Below are positions 28,082-42,222 of a stretch of DNA of 64,000 nt, one piece after another. Location of the stretch: NCBI RefSeq assembly GCF_010728925.1, contig NZ_AP022608.1:2542001-2606000 (forward strand). The letters run 5' to 3'. A model generated the notes under the pieces. The model made no database searches and was not told where the DNA came from. It worked only from the letters and a program-made list of their open reading frames with translations. Source of the DNA: Mycolicibacterium gadium (GTDB lineage: Bacteria > Actinomycetota > Actinomycetes > Mycobacteriales > Mycobacteriaceae). Made by a program: the position numbers and the translations under genes. Every line of letters starts with the position of its first letter. The stretch's first letter is position 1.

Positions 28082-29245
28082 CTACTTGAGCAGTGCGCGT
28101 GACATGACCACACGCTGAATCTGGTTAGTGCCCTCGTAGATCTGCGTGATCTTGGCGTCGCGCATGAACCGCTCGACGGGGAAGTCCACCGTGTAGCCGT
28201 AGCCGCCGAACAGCTGCACCGCATCGGTGGTCACCGACATCGCGACGTCGGAGGCGTAGCACTTGGACGCCGAGGAGATGAAACCGAGGTCGGGCTCGCC
28301 ACGTTCGGCGCGGGCGGCCGCGGTGTACACCATCAATCGGGCCGCCTCGATCTTCATCGCCATATCCGCGAGCATGAACTGCACCGCCTGGAAATCTGCG
28401 ATGCGCTGACGGAACTGCTTGCGCTCCTTGGTGTATGCGATTGCGGCCTCGAGCGCGCCCTGGGCGATACCGACAGCTTGGGCACCGATCGTCGGGCGGG
28501 TGTGGTCGAGAGTGGCCAGCGCGGTCTTGAAGCCGCTGCCCTCGTCGCCGATGATCCGATCGCCGGGGATGCGGCAGTCCTCGAAATACAACTCGGTCGT
28601 CGGGGACCCCTTGATGCCCAGCTTGCGTTCCTTGGCGCCGACCGCGAACCCCGGATCGTCCTTGTGCACAACGAAAGCCGAGATGCCGTTGGCGCCCCTG
28701 TCCGGATCGGTCACCGCCATCACGGTGTACCAGGTGGAATGCCCGCCGTTGGAGATCCAGCACTTGGCACCGTTGAGCACCCAGTCGTCTCCGTCGCGGC
28801 GCGCGCGGGTCCGCATCGACGCCGCATCGCTACCGGCTTCACGCTCCGACAGCGCATAGGACGCCATCGCCTCTCCCGCGCCGATGCTCGGCAGCACCTG
28901 CTTCTTGAGCTCTTCGGACCCCCGCAGCAGCAGGCCCATGGTGCCGAGCTTGTTGCAGATCGGGATCAGCGACGACGACGCGCACACCCGCGCGACCTCT
29001 TCGATGACGATGCAGGCGGCCACCGAATCGCCGCCCTGGCCGCCGTACTCCTCGGGGATGTGGATCGCGGCCATGCCGGCCGCGGTCAGCGCCGCTTCGG
29101 CTTCGTCGGTGTAGCGCGCCTTCTCATCGACGTCCGCGGCGTGGGGAGCGATCTCCTTGTCGCACAGATCGCGCAACACCGCGCGCAACTCAGTGTGCTC
29201 GTCAGAAAGCTTGAATGCGTCGAACGACGGGTTTCCGATGCCCAT
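28082..29245 (-). CDS. fadE25: Acyl-CoA dehydrogenase FadE25
   Basis: FAD enzyme of beta-oxidation or branched-chain catabolism forming enoyl-CoA; 387 residues. The N-terminal helical domain is followed by the FAD-binding middle domain (YALSEREAGSDAASM, CWISNGGHSTWY) and a C-terminal domain with the catalytic-base region QIYEGTNQIQRVVMSRALL. ATG 29245 follows AAGGAG with 6-base spacing; longer in-frame readings overlap purE. In M. tuberculosis the same gene (Rv3274c) precedes purE/purK. Confidence 0.94.
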   Translation of the reverse strand: MGIGNPSFDAFKLSDEHTELRAVLRDLCDKEIAPHAADVDEKARYTDEAEAALTAAGMAAIHIPEEYGGQGGDSVAACIVIEEVARVCASSSLIPICNKLGTMGLLLRGSEELKKQVLPSIGAGEAMASYALSEREAGSDAASMRTRARRDGDDWVLNGAKCWISNGGHSTWYTVMAVTDPDRGANGISAFVVHKDDPGFAVGAKERKLGIKGSPTTELYFEDCRIPGDRIIGDEGSGFKTALATLDHTRPTIGAQAVGIAQGALEAAIAYTKERKQFRQRIADFQAVQFMLADMAMKIEAARLMVYTAAARAERGEPDLGFISSASKCYASDVAMSVTTDAVQLFGGYGYTVDFPVERFMRDAKITQIYEGTNQIQRVVMSRALLK

Positions 29246-29258
29246 GAAGAACTCCTTG

Positions 29259-29792
29259 CTACTCGTCGGTAACTTTACCGTCCCGGCCGAACAACCGGTC
29301 ACGCAGCGCCGCGTCCTTCTGCAGCACCATCTCCGACAGCGCGCTCTGGAAAGCCTCGACGCGCTTGCGCAGTGCGGCATCCGACGAGCCGAGAATCCGC
29401 ACGGCCAACAGCCCGGCGTTGCGGGCGCCCCCGATCGACACGGTCGCCACGGGCACCCCGGCGGGCATCTGGACGATCGACAGCAGCGAATCGAGGCCGT
29501 CGAGCTTGGACAGGGGCACCGGAACGCCGATGACGGGCAGCGGGGTCGCCGAAGCCACCATGCCCGGCAGGTGTGCGGCTCCGCCGGCACCGGCGATGAT
29601 CACCTCGATGCCGCGCGCTGCGGCCGACTTCGCATAGTCCAGCATCCGATCGGGTGTGCGATGCGCCGACACGATGCCGACCTCGAACGGAATGTCGAAC
29701 TCGGCCAGCGCAAGTGCCGCGTCCTCCATCACCGACCAGTCGCTGTCGCTGCCCATGATCACGCCGACGCGTGGCGTCGTGCCGTCACTCAT
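29259..29792 (-). CDS. purE: N5-carboxyaminoimidazole ribonucleotide mutase PurE
   Basis: Converts N5-CAIR to CAIR in purine synthesis. Class I PurE of 177 residues with [12 protein letters not shown] (phosphate loop), SAHRTPDRM (catalytic His) and [17 protein letters not shown] 29792 overlaps the purK 3' end by 8 bases; a second ATG two codons earlier (29798) follows GGAG and is also possible. It acts directly after PurK, with which it forms a coupled pair. Confidence 0.94.
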   Translation of the reverse strand: MSDGTTPRVGVIMGSDSDWSVMEDAALALAEFDIPFEVGIVSAHRTPDRMLDYAKSAAARGIEVIIAGAGGAAHLPGMVASATPLPVIGVPVPLSKLDGLDSLLSIVQMPAGVPVATVSIGGARNAGLLAVRILGSSDAALRKRVEAFQSALSEMVLQKDAALRDRLFGRDGKVTDE

Positions 29793-31005
29793 GCCCACTC
29801 CATCCGTCGCTCCATTCCGCATGCGACAACCAGTGCGCCGCGCGGGTCGCGCGTTCCCGGACCTCCGCGACATACGCCGCGTCGTCCGGGGATCCCCACG
29901 CCGCCCCGAGCACGTTGACGTGGCCGATCTTGCGACCGGGACGCTCGCCCTTGCCGTACAGATGCACCTTGGCCTCCGGCATTCGCCCGAACAGGTGATG
30001 CACTCGTTCATCCATGCTCATCGTCGGGCTTTCTTGAGCGCCAAGCACATTCGCCATGACGATCACCGGCGCGATCGGCGAGGTGTCCCCCAGCGGGTAA
30101 TCCAGCACCGCCCGAAGATGCTGCTCGAACTGGCTGGTGCGCGCGCCGTCCATCGACCAGTGCCCCGAATTGTGGGGCCGCATCGCCAACTCGTTCACCA
30201 GCAGTCCGCCGTCGGTTGTCTCGAACAGTTCGACCGCCAGCACACCGACCACGCCGAGCTCCTCGGCAAGTCGCAGCGCGAGACCGCCTGCGGCACCGGC
30301 GACGTCGTCGGCGAGGTCGGGGGCCGGTGCGATCACCTCCACGCAGATGCCGTCGCGCTGAACGGTCTGCACCACCGGCCACGCCGCACCCTGACCGAAC
30401 GGTGAACGTGCCACCAGCGCAGCGAGTTCACGCCGCATCTCGACCTTCTCCTCGACCAGGACGTCGGCACCCGACGCCAGATACTCGGCGGCCGCCTCGC
30501 GCGCGTGGGCGATATCGCGCGCCAACGTGACCCCGCGCCCGTCGTATCCCCCGCGCACGATCTTGAGCACCAGCGCGGTATCCGAACCCGCCGCGAAATC
30601 GTCCACGTCGCCAGGCGACGTCACGGCCGCGAACCGCGGCACCGGCGCACCGAGCGCCTCCAGGCGTCGTCGCATCACCAGCTTGTCCTGGGCGTGGATC
30701 AGCGCCGCCGGCGGCGGCGCGACGTTCACCCCCTCCGCGATCAGCTTCTCGAGCATCTCGGTGGGCACGTGCTCGTGGTCGAACGTCAGCGCGTCCGCGC
30801 CGACCGCCGCACGGCGCAGCGCATCCAGGTCGTCGTGCGAGCCCAGCACGACATCGGGGGTCACCTGGGCCGCAGGATCCTCGGGTGTGACGGCCAACAC
30901 ACGCAGGGTCTGACCGAGCGCGATGGCCGCCTGATGGGTCATCCTCGCCAGCTGTCCGCCGCCGATCATGGTCACCAGCGGCGGCTTAGTCCAATTGCGC
31001 GGCAC
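29785..31005 (-). CDS. purK: N5-carboxyaminoimidazole ribonucleotide synthetase PurK
   Basis: ATP-grasp ligase that carboxylates aminoimidazole ribonucleotide with bicarbonate. The 406-residue protein opens [17 protein letters not shown] (AIR-binding loop), has [11 protein letters not shown] (ATP) and [12 protein letters not shown], then [13 protein letters not shown] near the metal site. The start is GTG 31005 (MPRNWTKPP); a CATAGG sequence lies just upstream but no good promoter box was assigned. It is divergent from the GtrA gene. Confidence 0.94.
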   Translation of the reverse strand: MPRNWTKPPLVTMIGGGQLARMTHQAAIALGQTLRVLAVTPEDPAAQVTPDVVLGSHDDLDALRRAAVGADALTFDHEHVPTEMLEKLIAEGVNVAPPPAALIHAQDKLVMRRRLEALGAPVPRFAAVTSPGDVDDFAAGSDTALVLKIVRGGYDGRGVTLARDIAHAREAAAEYLASGADVLVEEKVEMRRELAALVARSPFGQGAAWPVVQTVQRDGICVEVIAPAPDLADDVAGAAGGLALRLAEELGVVGVLAVELFETTDGGLLVNELAMRPHNSGHWSMDGARTSQFEQHLRAVLDYPLGDTSPIAPVIVMANVLGAQESPTMSMDERVHHLFGRMPEAKVHLYGKGERPGRKIGHVNVLGAAWGSPDDAAYVAEVRERATRAAHWLSHAEWSDGWSGHE

Positions 31006-31098
31006 GTGCCTATGTTGTCATGCGGCGAGCGCCGCGTTTCCCGGCGGTGACCTGCACAGGTACGCGTGAGGTGGTCAATTTCCGTACACTGCCCTGTT

Positions 31099-31782
31099 GT
31101 GTCCTTCACCGATGCCACGATCGCGCGGCTCCCACGCCCGATCCGGCCGTACTTCGAACGGCACCACGAGCTCATCAAGTTCGCGATCGTCGGCGCCACC
31201 ACCTTCGTCATCGATTCGACGGTCTTCTTCACGCTGAAGCTCACGGTGCTGGAGCCCAAGCCCGTGACAGCGAAGATCATCGCCGGCGTCGTCGCGGTGA
31301 TCGCGTCGTACATCCTCAACCGCGAATGGAGCTTCCGCGACCGCGGCGGCCGGGAACGGCACCACGAGGCGCTGATGTTCTTCGCGTTCAGCGGCGTCGG
31401 CGTGCTGCTGTCGATGGCGCCGCTGTGGTTCTCCAGCTACGTGCTGATGTTGCGTGTGCCCGAAGTCAGCCTGACGGTGGAGAACATCTCCGACTTCGTC
31501 GCCGCCTACATCATCGGCAACCTGCTCCAGATGGCCTTCCGATTCTGGGCGTTCCGGCGGTTCGTGTTCCCCGACGAGTTCGGGCGCAACCCGGACAAGG
31601 CACTGGAGGCCACGCTCACCGGCGGCGGTATCGCCGAGGCTGTGGAGGATGTGCGCGACCCGGCTCTGCACCCCGACGCCGCGGACGGCAACGTGACACC
31701 GCTGCGCAGGCCGACCCGTCGCGCGCGGCGGCTGGCTCAGCTCGGCGATTCCTCCGAGCCCAGGGTGTCGAAGACTTCGTGA
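31099..31782 (+). CDS. GtrA-family membrane protein
   Basis: A 227-residue protein with four hydrophobic helices of the GtrA family (FAIVGATTFVIDSTVFF, IIAGVVAVIASYILNREWSF, MFFAFSGVGVLLSMAPLWF, FVAAYIIGNLLQMAFRFWAF). Members help move lipid-linked sugars or support arabinogalactan assembly; it matches Rv3277. GTG 31099 is preceded by TACACT with 8 bases between, suggesting a leaderless transcript. The hydrophilic tail is long and charged. The last 46 bases overlap the convergent PH-domain gene. Confidence 0.87.
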   Translation: MSFTDATIARLPRPIRPYFERHHELIKFAIVGATTFVIDSTVFFTLKLTVLEPKPVTAKIIAGVVAVIASYILNREWSFRDRGGRERHHEALMFFAFSGVGVLLSMAPLWFSSYVLMLRVPEVSLTVENISDFVAAYIIGNLLQMAFRFWAFRRFVFPDEFGRNPDKALEATLTGGGIAEAVEDVRDPALHPDAADGNVTPLRRPTRRARRLAQLGDSSEPRVSKTS

Positions 31783-32255
31783 TACAGCAGCGAGTGGACC
31801 TCTTCCACTCGCGGGATGTCCATGAACTCCAGCGGATCCTGAGACGCTGACTCGATGATCAGCGTGCCGGTGCGCAGCATGCGATCGAGCACGCCGTGGC
31901 GGAATTCCACGCTGTTGATCCGGGCCAGTGGAATGTCGATGCCTGAGCGGGTCAGCAGCCCGTGCCGGAACATCACCCTGCGGTCGGTGATGACGAAATG
32001 CGTCGTCCACCAATTGAGGAATGGCCAGATCGTCAGCCAGATGACGATGACCGCCCACACGACCGCGATCACGATCATCACCACGTTGCGGGCGGTGGGA
32101 TCCCAGTTGGTGGTGTTGACGTAGCCCGCCGCGAACGTCGCGACCGCAGTGATCACCAACAGGATCAAGATGGGGCCGATCAGACGCTTCCAATGCGGAT
32201 GGCGGTGCAGCACCACATGCTCGTCTTTGGCGAGCACCTTCTCCGGATATCCCAT
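31737..32255 (-). CDS. Membrane protein with bacterial PH domain
   Basis: A 172-residue protein matching Rv3278c. Two helices (about 25-45 and 58-83) are followed by a bacterial PH domain (HFVITDRRVMFRHGLLTRSG then IDIPLARINSVEF). Function unknown; the PH-like module probably faces the cytoplasm. ATG 32255 has TAGGGT 8 bases upstream on its strand and no ribosome binding site. It lies 21 bases after birA on the same strand but may have its own promoter. Confidence 0.87.
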   Translation of the reverse strand: MGYPEKVLAKDEHVVLHRHPHWKRLIGPILILLVITAVATFAAGYVNTTNWDPTARNVVMIVIAVVWAVIVIWLTIWPFLNWWTTHFVITDRRVMFRHGLLTRSGIDIPLARINSVEFRHGVLDRMLRTGTLIIESASQDPLEFMDIPRVEEVHSLLYHEVFDTLGSEESPS

Positions 32256-32276
32256 GAGCGAAGACCCTATTCCGGA

Positions 32277-35102
<2,826 letters not shown>

Positions 35103-35106
<4 letters not shown>

Positions 35107-35744
35107 CGCGATTCGTTCTCGCGTCAGCATCGCCCGGCCGCCGTAAGGTGTTGCGCCAGGCGGGAATCGACCCACTTGTCATCGTCTCCGGTGTCGACGA
35201 GGACGCCGCGATGGCCCGTCTGGAACCGTCGGCCACCCCAGCCGAGGTGACCACCGCGCTGGCCGCCGCGAAGGCGGAAGCCGTCGTCGGGATCCTCGAT
35301 GCCGACATCGCTTCCGACTGCGTTGTCATCGGCTGCGATTCGATGCTGTACCACGATGGCGCATTGCGCGGTAAGCCGACCACGGCCGACGAGGCGCGCG
35401 CCGGCTGGCAGCAGATGGCGGGGACTTCGGGCGAGCTCTATACCGGACACAGCGTTATTCGATTGCAGGACAACGGAATAACGTGGCGCGCCGCCGACGC
35501 GACGGTGACCACCGTGCGGTTCGGCCACCCGTCCACGGCGGATCTGGATGCGTATGTCGACAGCGGCGAGCCCGCGGCGGTGGCGGGTGGATTCACGCTC
35601 GACGGCCTGGGCGGCTGGTTCGTCGACGGCGTCGACGGCGACCCGTCGTCGGTGATCGGCATCGGACTTCCGCTGATCCGTCGACTGCTCGCCGACGGCG
35701 GCCTGTCGATCGCACAACTCTGGTCCGCCAACCCGCTGCGTTGA
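35103..35744 (+). CDS. maf: Maf-family nucleotide pyrophosphatase
   Basis: House-cleaning enzyme that hydrolyses non-canonical or excess nucleoside triphosphates; 213 residues. Family motifs are [13 protein letters not shown] at the N-terminus, [13 protein letters not shown] (catalytic Asp), [11 protein letters not shown] and [19 protein letters not shown] near the C-terminus. ATG 35103 overlaps the accE5 stop (ATGA). The link to acyl-CoA carboxylase genes is positional only, but conserved in mycobacteria (Rv3282). Confidence 0.92.
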
Positions 35745-35770
35745 TCCGCCGCGTGGGTAGGCTCGCAGTT

Positions 35771-36658
35771 GTGCCGCTACCCGCCGATCCCGCCCCCGCC
35801 CTGGCCGAGTACGCCCACCCGGAACGCCTGGTCACCCCCGATTGGTTGTCGGGCAACCTAGGCAGGCCCGGGCTGGCCATCGTCGAATCCGACGAGGACG
35901 TGCTGCTCTACGACACCGGCCACATCCCCGGCGCGGTGAAGATCGACTGGCACACCGACCTCAACGACCCGACGGTCCGCGACTACATCGACGGCGCCCA
36001 GTTCGCCGAGCTGATGAACCGCAAGGGCATCTCCCGCGATGACACCGTCGTCATCTACGGCGACAAGAGCAACTGGTGGGCCGCCTATGCCCTGTGGGTG
36101 TTCACGCTGTTCGGCCACCCCGACGTGCGTCTGCTCGATGGCGGGCGCGACCTGTGGATCTCCGACGGCCGCGACACCAACCTGGACGTACCGTCCAAGC
36201 AGACCACGGGCTACCCGGTCGTTGAACGCAACGACGCGCCGATCCGCGCATTCAAAGAGGACGTGCTGGAGATCATCGGCTCGCAACCGCTGATCGACGT
36301 CCGCTCTCCGCAGGAGTACACCGGAGAGCGCACCCACATGCCCGACTACCCCGAGGAGGGCGCCCTGCGCGGCGGGCACATTCCAACCGCACGGTCGATC
36401 CCGTGGGCCAAGGCGGCCAAGGACAACGGCCAGTTCCGCACCCGCGCTGAACTCGACGAGCTGTACGGCTTCCTGTCCGACGACGACAAAACCGTCGTGT
36501 ACTGCCGCATCGGCGAACGGAGCAGCCACACCTGGTTCGTGCTGACGCATCTGCTGGGCCGCGACGGCGTGCGTAATTACGACGGCTCCTGGACCGAGTG
36601 GGGCAACGCGGTGCGGGTGCCCGTGGCCGTCGGGGAAGAGCCTGGCGAAGCGACATGA
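35771..36658 (+). CDS. sseA: Thiosulfate sulfurtransferase SseA
   Basis: A two-domain rhodanese of 295 residues. The second domain has the persulfide cysteine C245 in [13 protein letters not shown]. The first domain has Asp98 in its loop ([11 protein letters not shown]) and is structural, as usual in this family. GTG 35771 follows TAGGCT (35758-35763) by 7 bases, suggesting a leaderless transcript. Its stop overlaps the SufE-like ATG, implying sulfur transfer from SseA persulfide to SufE. Confidence 0.92.
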   Translation: MPLPADPAPALAEYAHPERLVTPDWLSGNLGRPGLAIVESDEDVLLYDTGHIPGAVKIDWHTDLNDPTVRDYIDGAQFAELMNRKGISRDDTVVIYGDKSNWWAAYALWVFTLFGHPDVRLLDGGRDLWISDGRDTNLDVPSKQTTGYPVVERNDAPIRAFKEDVLEIIGSQPLIDVRSPQEYTGERTHMPDYPEEGALRGGHIPTARSIPWAKAAKDNGQFRTRAELDELYGFLSDDDKTVVYCRIGERSSHTWFVLTHLLGRDGVRNYDGSWTEWGNAVRVPVAVGEEPGEAT

Positions 36659-37089
36659 CTTCGGTCGTCCCACCACCGCGCCCAATGCCCACCGCGCTGG
36701 CCGAGGTCGTGGCCGACTTCAAGGAGATGCAGGGCCAGGACAAGCTGCAGCTGCTGCTGGAGTTCGCGGGCGAACTGCCGCCGCTGCCCGCCGAACTGGA
36801 AGAGGCGGCCATGGAGCCGGTGCCCGAATGTCAGTCGCCGCTGTTCCTCCACGTCGACGCCACCGACCGGGACAACGTCCGGCTGTATTTCAGCGCGCCC
36901 GCGGAGGCGCCGACCACACGCGGTTTCGCGGCGATCCTGGCGGCCGGACTCGACTCACAGCCCGCCGCTGACATCCTCGCGGTACCCGACGACTTCTACA
37001 GCGAACTCGGCCTGGCCGCGCTGATCAGCCCATTGCGACTGCGTGGCATGTCCGCGATGCTCGCCCGCATCAAGAAGCGGCTGAGATAG
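36655..37089 (+). CDS. sufE: SufE-family sulfur acceptor protein
   Basis: A 144-residue SufE-like protein (Rv3284). The acceptor Cys59 lies in [10 protein letters not shown], at the place of E. coli SufE C51, and the C-terminal half has [27 protein letters not shown] 36655 overlaps the sseA stop. SufE normally relays sulfur from a cysteine desulfurase to the SUF machinery; here the coupled partner is a rhodanese and no suf genes are in the window. Confidence 0.9.
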   Translation: MTSVVPPPRPMPTALAEVVADFKEMQGQDKLQLLLEFAGELPPLPAELEEAAMEPVPECQSPLFLHVDATDRDNVRLYFSAPAEAPTTRGFAAILAAGLDSQPAADILAVPDDFYSELGLAALISPLRLRGMSAMLARIKKRLR

Positions 37090-37175
37090 CCGGTGAGCCT
37101 GCCCACGCCGGTCGGCGATCTGTGCGCGGCGACCAGCAGCGAGTAGCGCAACGACCTTCCGGGTATCACCCTGCA

Positions 37176-37955
37176 GTGATCGATACGCACGGTCAGCGCT
37201 TCAACACTGCGATAGCGGTGCGCCTGGAGAGCCACGTCGACCACGCCGGGACTGACCTCGACCGGCACGGACTCGTCTCACTCGGGGGCGTCATCCCGAC
37301 CGAGTGGCTCAGCGCGGCACGCACCGAGGTGAACGACTACCTCGCTCGCCACGGATGGCGTGAGCACAGCTTGGTCTACGGGGATTCCTGGGAGTGCCCC
37401 ACCATCGCGGCGCTGGCCGAGAACCAGCGCGTTGAAGCGTTTTTGCATTCGCTGACGTCGTTCCCCGAATCGGAATCGGATTACGCGGGCTATCAGCAAC
37501 GAGTTCTTCGCATACTCGACGGTTCGGACGTGGACACCCCGCCATTCGACTGGCATTACGACGCGAATGCGGTGACGATGCTCGTTCCGATCGTCGTGCC
37601 CGCCGACGGGGCGGGTCAGGTGGCGATATTCCCCGACCATCGCCCGCACCGCCGTTGGGCCGCGCTGAGCGCGGCCGAGCGACTGCTCGTGCACAAACAG
37701 ATATACGGGCGCCGGATGCGCCGCCGCTATCAGGGCGACCCGTCCGCGTTCACCATCCCGCTCAGGCCTGGCGATGCGTACCTCTTCAGGGGATACCGTG
37801 CGCTTCACGCCGTGCTGCCCTGGGCCAACGACACTCTGCGAGTGACGCTTGTGCTGCAGTACGGCCATCCCTATGGACGGGAGAGCTCGCTCGTTCGAGC
37901 GGTCAGAGCGCGGCGCGACGCCAAGCGCAAACGGCGAACAGCGCCGATCGCATGA
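37176..37955 (+). CDS. Fe(II)/2-oxoglutarate-type (PhyH-like) oxygenase
   Basis: A 259-residue protein with a plausible jelly-roll iron site: H127 and D129 in FDWHYDANA, H211 in RALHAVLPWANDTLR and R222 as 2-oxoglutarate ligand, preceded by LRPGDAYLFRG. This resembles the phytanoyl-CoA dioxygenase superfamily. Substrate unknown. GTG 37176 is chosen; the frame is also open to 37122, where the residues are poor. The C-terminus is very basic (RARRDAKRKRR). It is inserted between sufE and accA3 relative to M. tuberculosis and may be laterally acquired. Confidence 0.7.
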   Translation: MIDTHGQRFNTAIAVRLESHVDHAGTDLDRHGLVSLGGVIPTEWLSAARTEVNDYLARHGWREHSLVYGDSWECPTIAALAENQRVEAFLHSLTSFPESESDYAGYQQRVLRILDGSDVDTPPFDWHYDANAVTMLVPIVVPADGAGQVAIFPDHRPHRRWAALSAAERLLVHKQIYGRRMRRRYQGDPSAFTIPLRPGDAYLFRGYRALHAVLPWANDTLRVTLVLQYGHPYGRESSLVRAVRARRDAKRKRRTAPIA

Positions 37956-38056
37956 GGCGCAACCGAGCACTGTGAATGGGGCTACCCGGCAGTAACCGAT
38001 ACCGGCTTGGCGTGGGCGTCGTGCTGCCGCCTAAACTGCCTCCGATACATTCTTAA

Positions 38057-39892
<1,836 letters not shown>

Positions 39893-39911
39893 TCCTCACC
39901 CGGGAATCGCG

Positions 39912-40610
39912 CTAGTCGGGCGTGACGAGGCTGTTGCGCTGTAGCGGCGTACCAAAGTAGCCGGCCTCGGGGTCGACCACGACGGTCTTGGTGTCGTCGC
40001 CCTGCCGGGCCAACGTGTCGCGGGCCATCTGCTCGAACGGGATCTTCTGCGGTCCACCGATGTTCACGACACCGTTCAGCGGTCCGGCGACGGCGGCGCG
40101 CGCGACATCGGAGGCGACCCTGTCCGCGGGAATGGGCTGAATCAGCGCATCGGGAACGCGTACCTCGTCGCCGACGGTCATCGATCCGGTGATGGCGTCG
40201 GTGAACTCGGCGAACTGCGTGGCGCGCACGATGGTGTAGGGAATGCCGGATTGACTGAGCAGCCTCTCCTGCGCGACCTTGGCCCGCATGTACCCGCTGA
40301 GCGGCAGACCGTCCACACCCACGATCGACAGCACAACATAGTGTCCGACCCCGGCGTTCTTCGCGGCCGCCACCACATTCGTCGTCGCCGTGGTGAAGAA
40401 CTCCAACACCGGCCCGTCTTCGAACGACGGAGAATTCGTGACATCGACGAGCGCGTCGGCCCCCGCCAGCGCCTCGCCGAGGCCGTCGCCGCTGAGGACA
40501 TCGACACCAGTTCCCCGCGATGCCGCGACGACCTCGTGCCCGTCGGCCTCGAGTAGGGCCACCACCTTGGTGCCGATCAGGCCGCTCGCACCGATCACTG
40601 TGATCCTCAT
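39912..40610 (-). CDS. NmrA-like NAD(P)-binding protein
   Basis: A 232-residue atypical SDR: ITVIGASGLIGTKVVALL for the dinucleotide, VDVTNSPSFED, HYVVLSIVGVDGLP and GYMRAKVAQERLL in place of the usual Tyr-Lys pair. Such proteins are NADPH-dependent quinone reductase-like enzymes or redox sensors; its substrate is unknown. ATG 40610. It is convergent with accA3 (19-base gap) and divergent from the small gene at 40633. Confidence 0.8.
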   Translation of the reverse strand: MRITVIGASGLIGTKVVALLEADGHEVVAASRGTGVDVLSGDGLGEALAGADALVDVTNSPSFEDGPVLEFFTTATTNVVAAAKNAGVGHYVVLSIVGVDGLPLSGYMRAKVAQERLLSQSGIPYTIVRATQFAEFTDAITGSMTVGDEVRVPDALIQPIPADRVASDVARAAVAGPLNGVVNIGGPQKIPFEQMARDTLARQGDDTKTVVVDPEAGYFGTPLQRNSLVTPD

Positions 40611-40632
40611 AGGCCATGCCTACCATCGACGG

Positions 40633-40977
40633 GTGGAGCCCGTGGAAATTAATGCCGGTGCTTGGTATCTGCGCGCATTGCGTGCGGACGAGTTGATGGA
40701 CGACCGTCCCGCGCTCGCCGCAATGGGCGAGTCCGACCCTGGCTATGTGGCGCGCTGTACGGCGCGATGGGCCTCCGACACCGGATACACGTGGGCGGTC
40801 TGCGAACCGACGACCGGTGAGATGTTGGCCGAGGTGAGTATCGATCCGGTGGCCGGCACTCTGCGGACCAGAACGCGTGACGGCCACGACGACGCCGTCG
40901 CGGTTGCCGAACAGTCGGTGCGACGCTTCGCGACGGCGATGCTGGGGCTGACGATCCCTGGCCCGATCGGCGGCTGA
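40633..40977 (+). CDS. Small GNAT-like protein of unknown function
   Basis: A 114-residue protein from GTG 40633. It begins VEINAGAWYLRALRADELMD and has TGYTWAVCEPTTGEMLAEVSI, similar to the first half of GNAT acetyltransferases, but it lacks the acetyl-CoA pyrophosphate loop, so activity is unlikely. TACCAT (40621-40626) lies 6 bases before the GTG, the leaderless pattern. The stop TGA is directly followed by the stop of the convergent nucleotidyltransferase gene. Confidence 0.65.
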   Translation: MEPVEINAGAWYLRALRADELMDDRPALAAMGESDPGYVARCTARWASDTGYTWAVCEPTTGEMLAEVSIDPVAGTLRTRTRDGHDDAVAVAEQSVRRFATAMLGLTIPGPIGG

Positions 40978-41514
40978 TCACTCGGAATCGATGTCGCGGC
41001 CGGTCGCCAGGTCGGCGCAGTCCACCTCGACGACATCTGAGCGTGCCGAGAGAAACGCGCGCGCGCCCTCGTCGCCGCGCAGTCCTCGGAGTAGTTCGGT
41101 CCAATGCCGGTTCGCGACGACGACGGGGTGGCCGGGCGTGTCGCCGAAATACGCGCGCGCGAGGCCCGACGTCGATGATCGCGCTGCGGCCAGCACTCGG
41201 TCCACCACTTGGGCGCCTACGTCGGGGGTGTCGACGGTGTGCAGCACTGCGAAGTCGGCTTCCACGGCCGACAGACCCGTACGCAACGATGCCGACAACC
41301 CGTCTGACCAGTCAGTCGCGATGACGGCGCGGGCAGGAGCAGGCACAGCGACGATCGCCGCGCCCAGCACGACGACCACGTCTTCACAGCCGCCATGATG
41401 TAAGGCCGCCACCGCTGATTTCAGCCACCCACCTTGTGCAGCAAGCACTTTCGGCATACCGAACCGCGTGCCCGCCCCGGCGGCAAGCAAAATACCGGCG
41501 GCCATGGTCGACAT
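40978..41514 (-). CDS. MobA-like nucleotidyltransferase
   Basis: A 178-residue NTP transferase: LLAAGAGTRFGMPKVL is the nucleotide-binding signature and VLHTVDTPDVGAQVV the metal-binding Asp region. It resembles the MocA/MobA branch that adds CMP or GMP to molybdopterin. No molybdoenzyme genes are near, so the substrate is open. ATG 41514 (MSTMAAGILL) is preferred; the open frame continues upstream with poor residues. The stop abuts the convergent GNAT-like gene. Confidence 0.75.
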   Translation of the reverse strand: MSTMAAGILLAAGAGTRFGMPKVLAAQGGWLKSAVAALHHGGCEDVVVVLGAAIVAVPAPARAVIATDWSDGLSASLRTGLSAVEADFAVLHTVDTPDVGAQVVDRVLAAARSSTSGLARAYFGDTPGHPVVVANRHWTELLRGLRGDEGARAFLSARSDVVEVDCADLATGRDIDSE

Positions 41515-41778
41515 GTCGACAAGTGTGGGTCTACCAGGCGTTTCAGACAACCGGGCAGCGCATCCGACGCTGTGAACTGGACTTATGACGTCCGCGTCAT
41601 TCACGTTGTCGTTTTCGATCGTGAGGCGTAGGGTTCGAATCAGGTTGAAATCACAGCCAGCTGCAAACGTCATCGACGTGCAGGGCTGTGGCCCTGCAGC
41701 CAGGCTTTCAAAAGCGCAGGGCCCAATTTGACGTGAGCCACAGTACGAATCGATGTATTCACCACTGATGGAGTCACA
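41515..41778. promoter_or_regulatory. Gap upstream of the STAS gene with a weak SigF-like box
   Basis: No credible gene in 264 bases. GTTT (41611-41614) and GGGTTC (41631-41636) are 16 bases apart on the plus strand, one base away from the SigF -10 consensus GGGTA(T/C). A GC-rich inverted stretch GCAGGGCTGTGGCCCTGC lies at about 41681-41698. GGAG precedes the STAS start. Confidence 0.35.
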
Positions 41779-42222
41779 ATGTCTACCCCAACACAAGATG
41801 CTCCGACGCCACCGCAGTCCCTGATCGTGCGCGCCGAGTCGCATTCAGCGCATTTCGCGACCCGTTCGATACCGCCGAACACCGCTGTGGTCACGGCGCA
41901 CGGCGAGATCGACGCGGCGAACGCGCAGGCACTCGTCGACTACGCGCTGCGACACGGTGATCGCATCAACCGCTTGGTGCTCGACCTGAGCGGCGTCGAT
42001 TTCTTTGGCACATCCGGCTTTTCGGCGCTGCACACACTCAACGTCCGCTGCGCCGGCGAATCCATCGCCTGGGCGTCGGTGCCCAGTCCGGCGGTCACGA
42101 GGCTGCTGCAGATCTGTGATCCCGATTCGCTCCTGCCGTTCTTCGGCGACGTCGACACCGCACTGTCGGCGGTTCAGGGTGAGCCGCCCCGCCTACTGCA
42201 GTTGGTCCCGCAGTCGCGCTAG
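41779..42222 (+). CDS. STAS-domain anti-sigma factor antagonist
   Basis: A 147-residue SpoIIAA/RsbV-like protein. An N-terminal tail is followed by the STAS domain (about 35-130): VVTAHGEIDAANAQALVDY, LVLDLSGVDFFGTSGFSALH. The segment FFGTSGFS carries the phosphorylatable region and is characteristic of mycobacterial RsfA/RsfB. It probably binds RsbW to free SigF. GGAG precedes ATG 41779. It is convergent with sigF, and its last 30 bases overlap the sigF 3' end. Confidence 0.87.
   Translation: MSTPTQDAPTPPQSLIVRAESHSAHFATRSIPPNTAVVTAHGEIDAANAQALVDYALRHGDRINRLVLDLSGVDFFGTSGFSALHTLNVRCAGESIAWASVPSPAVTRLLQICDPDSLLPFFGDVDTALSAVQGEPPRLLQLVPQSR

Noticed and set aside
41670..41894. 74-residue minus-strand frame upstream of the STAS gene
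   Set aside because: It overlaps the STAS coding start and its control region, with no ribosome binding site or family resemblance.
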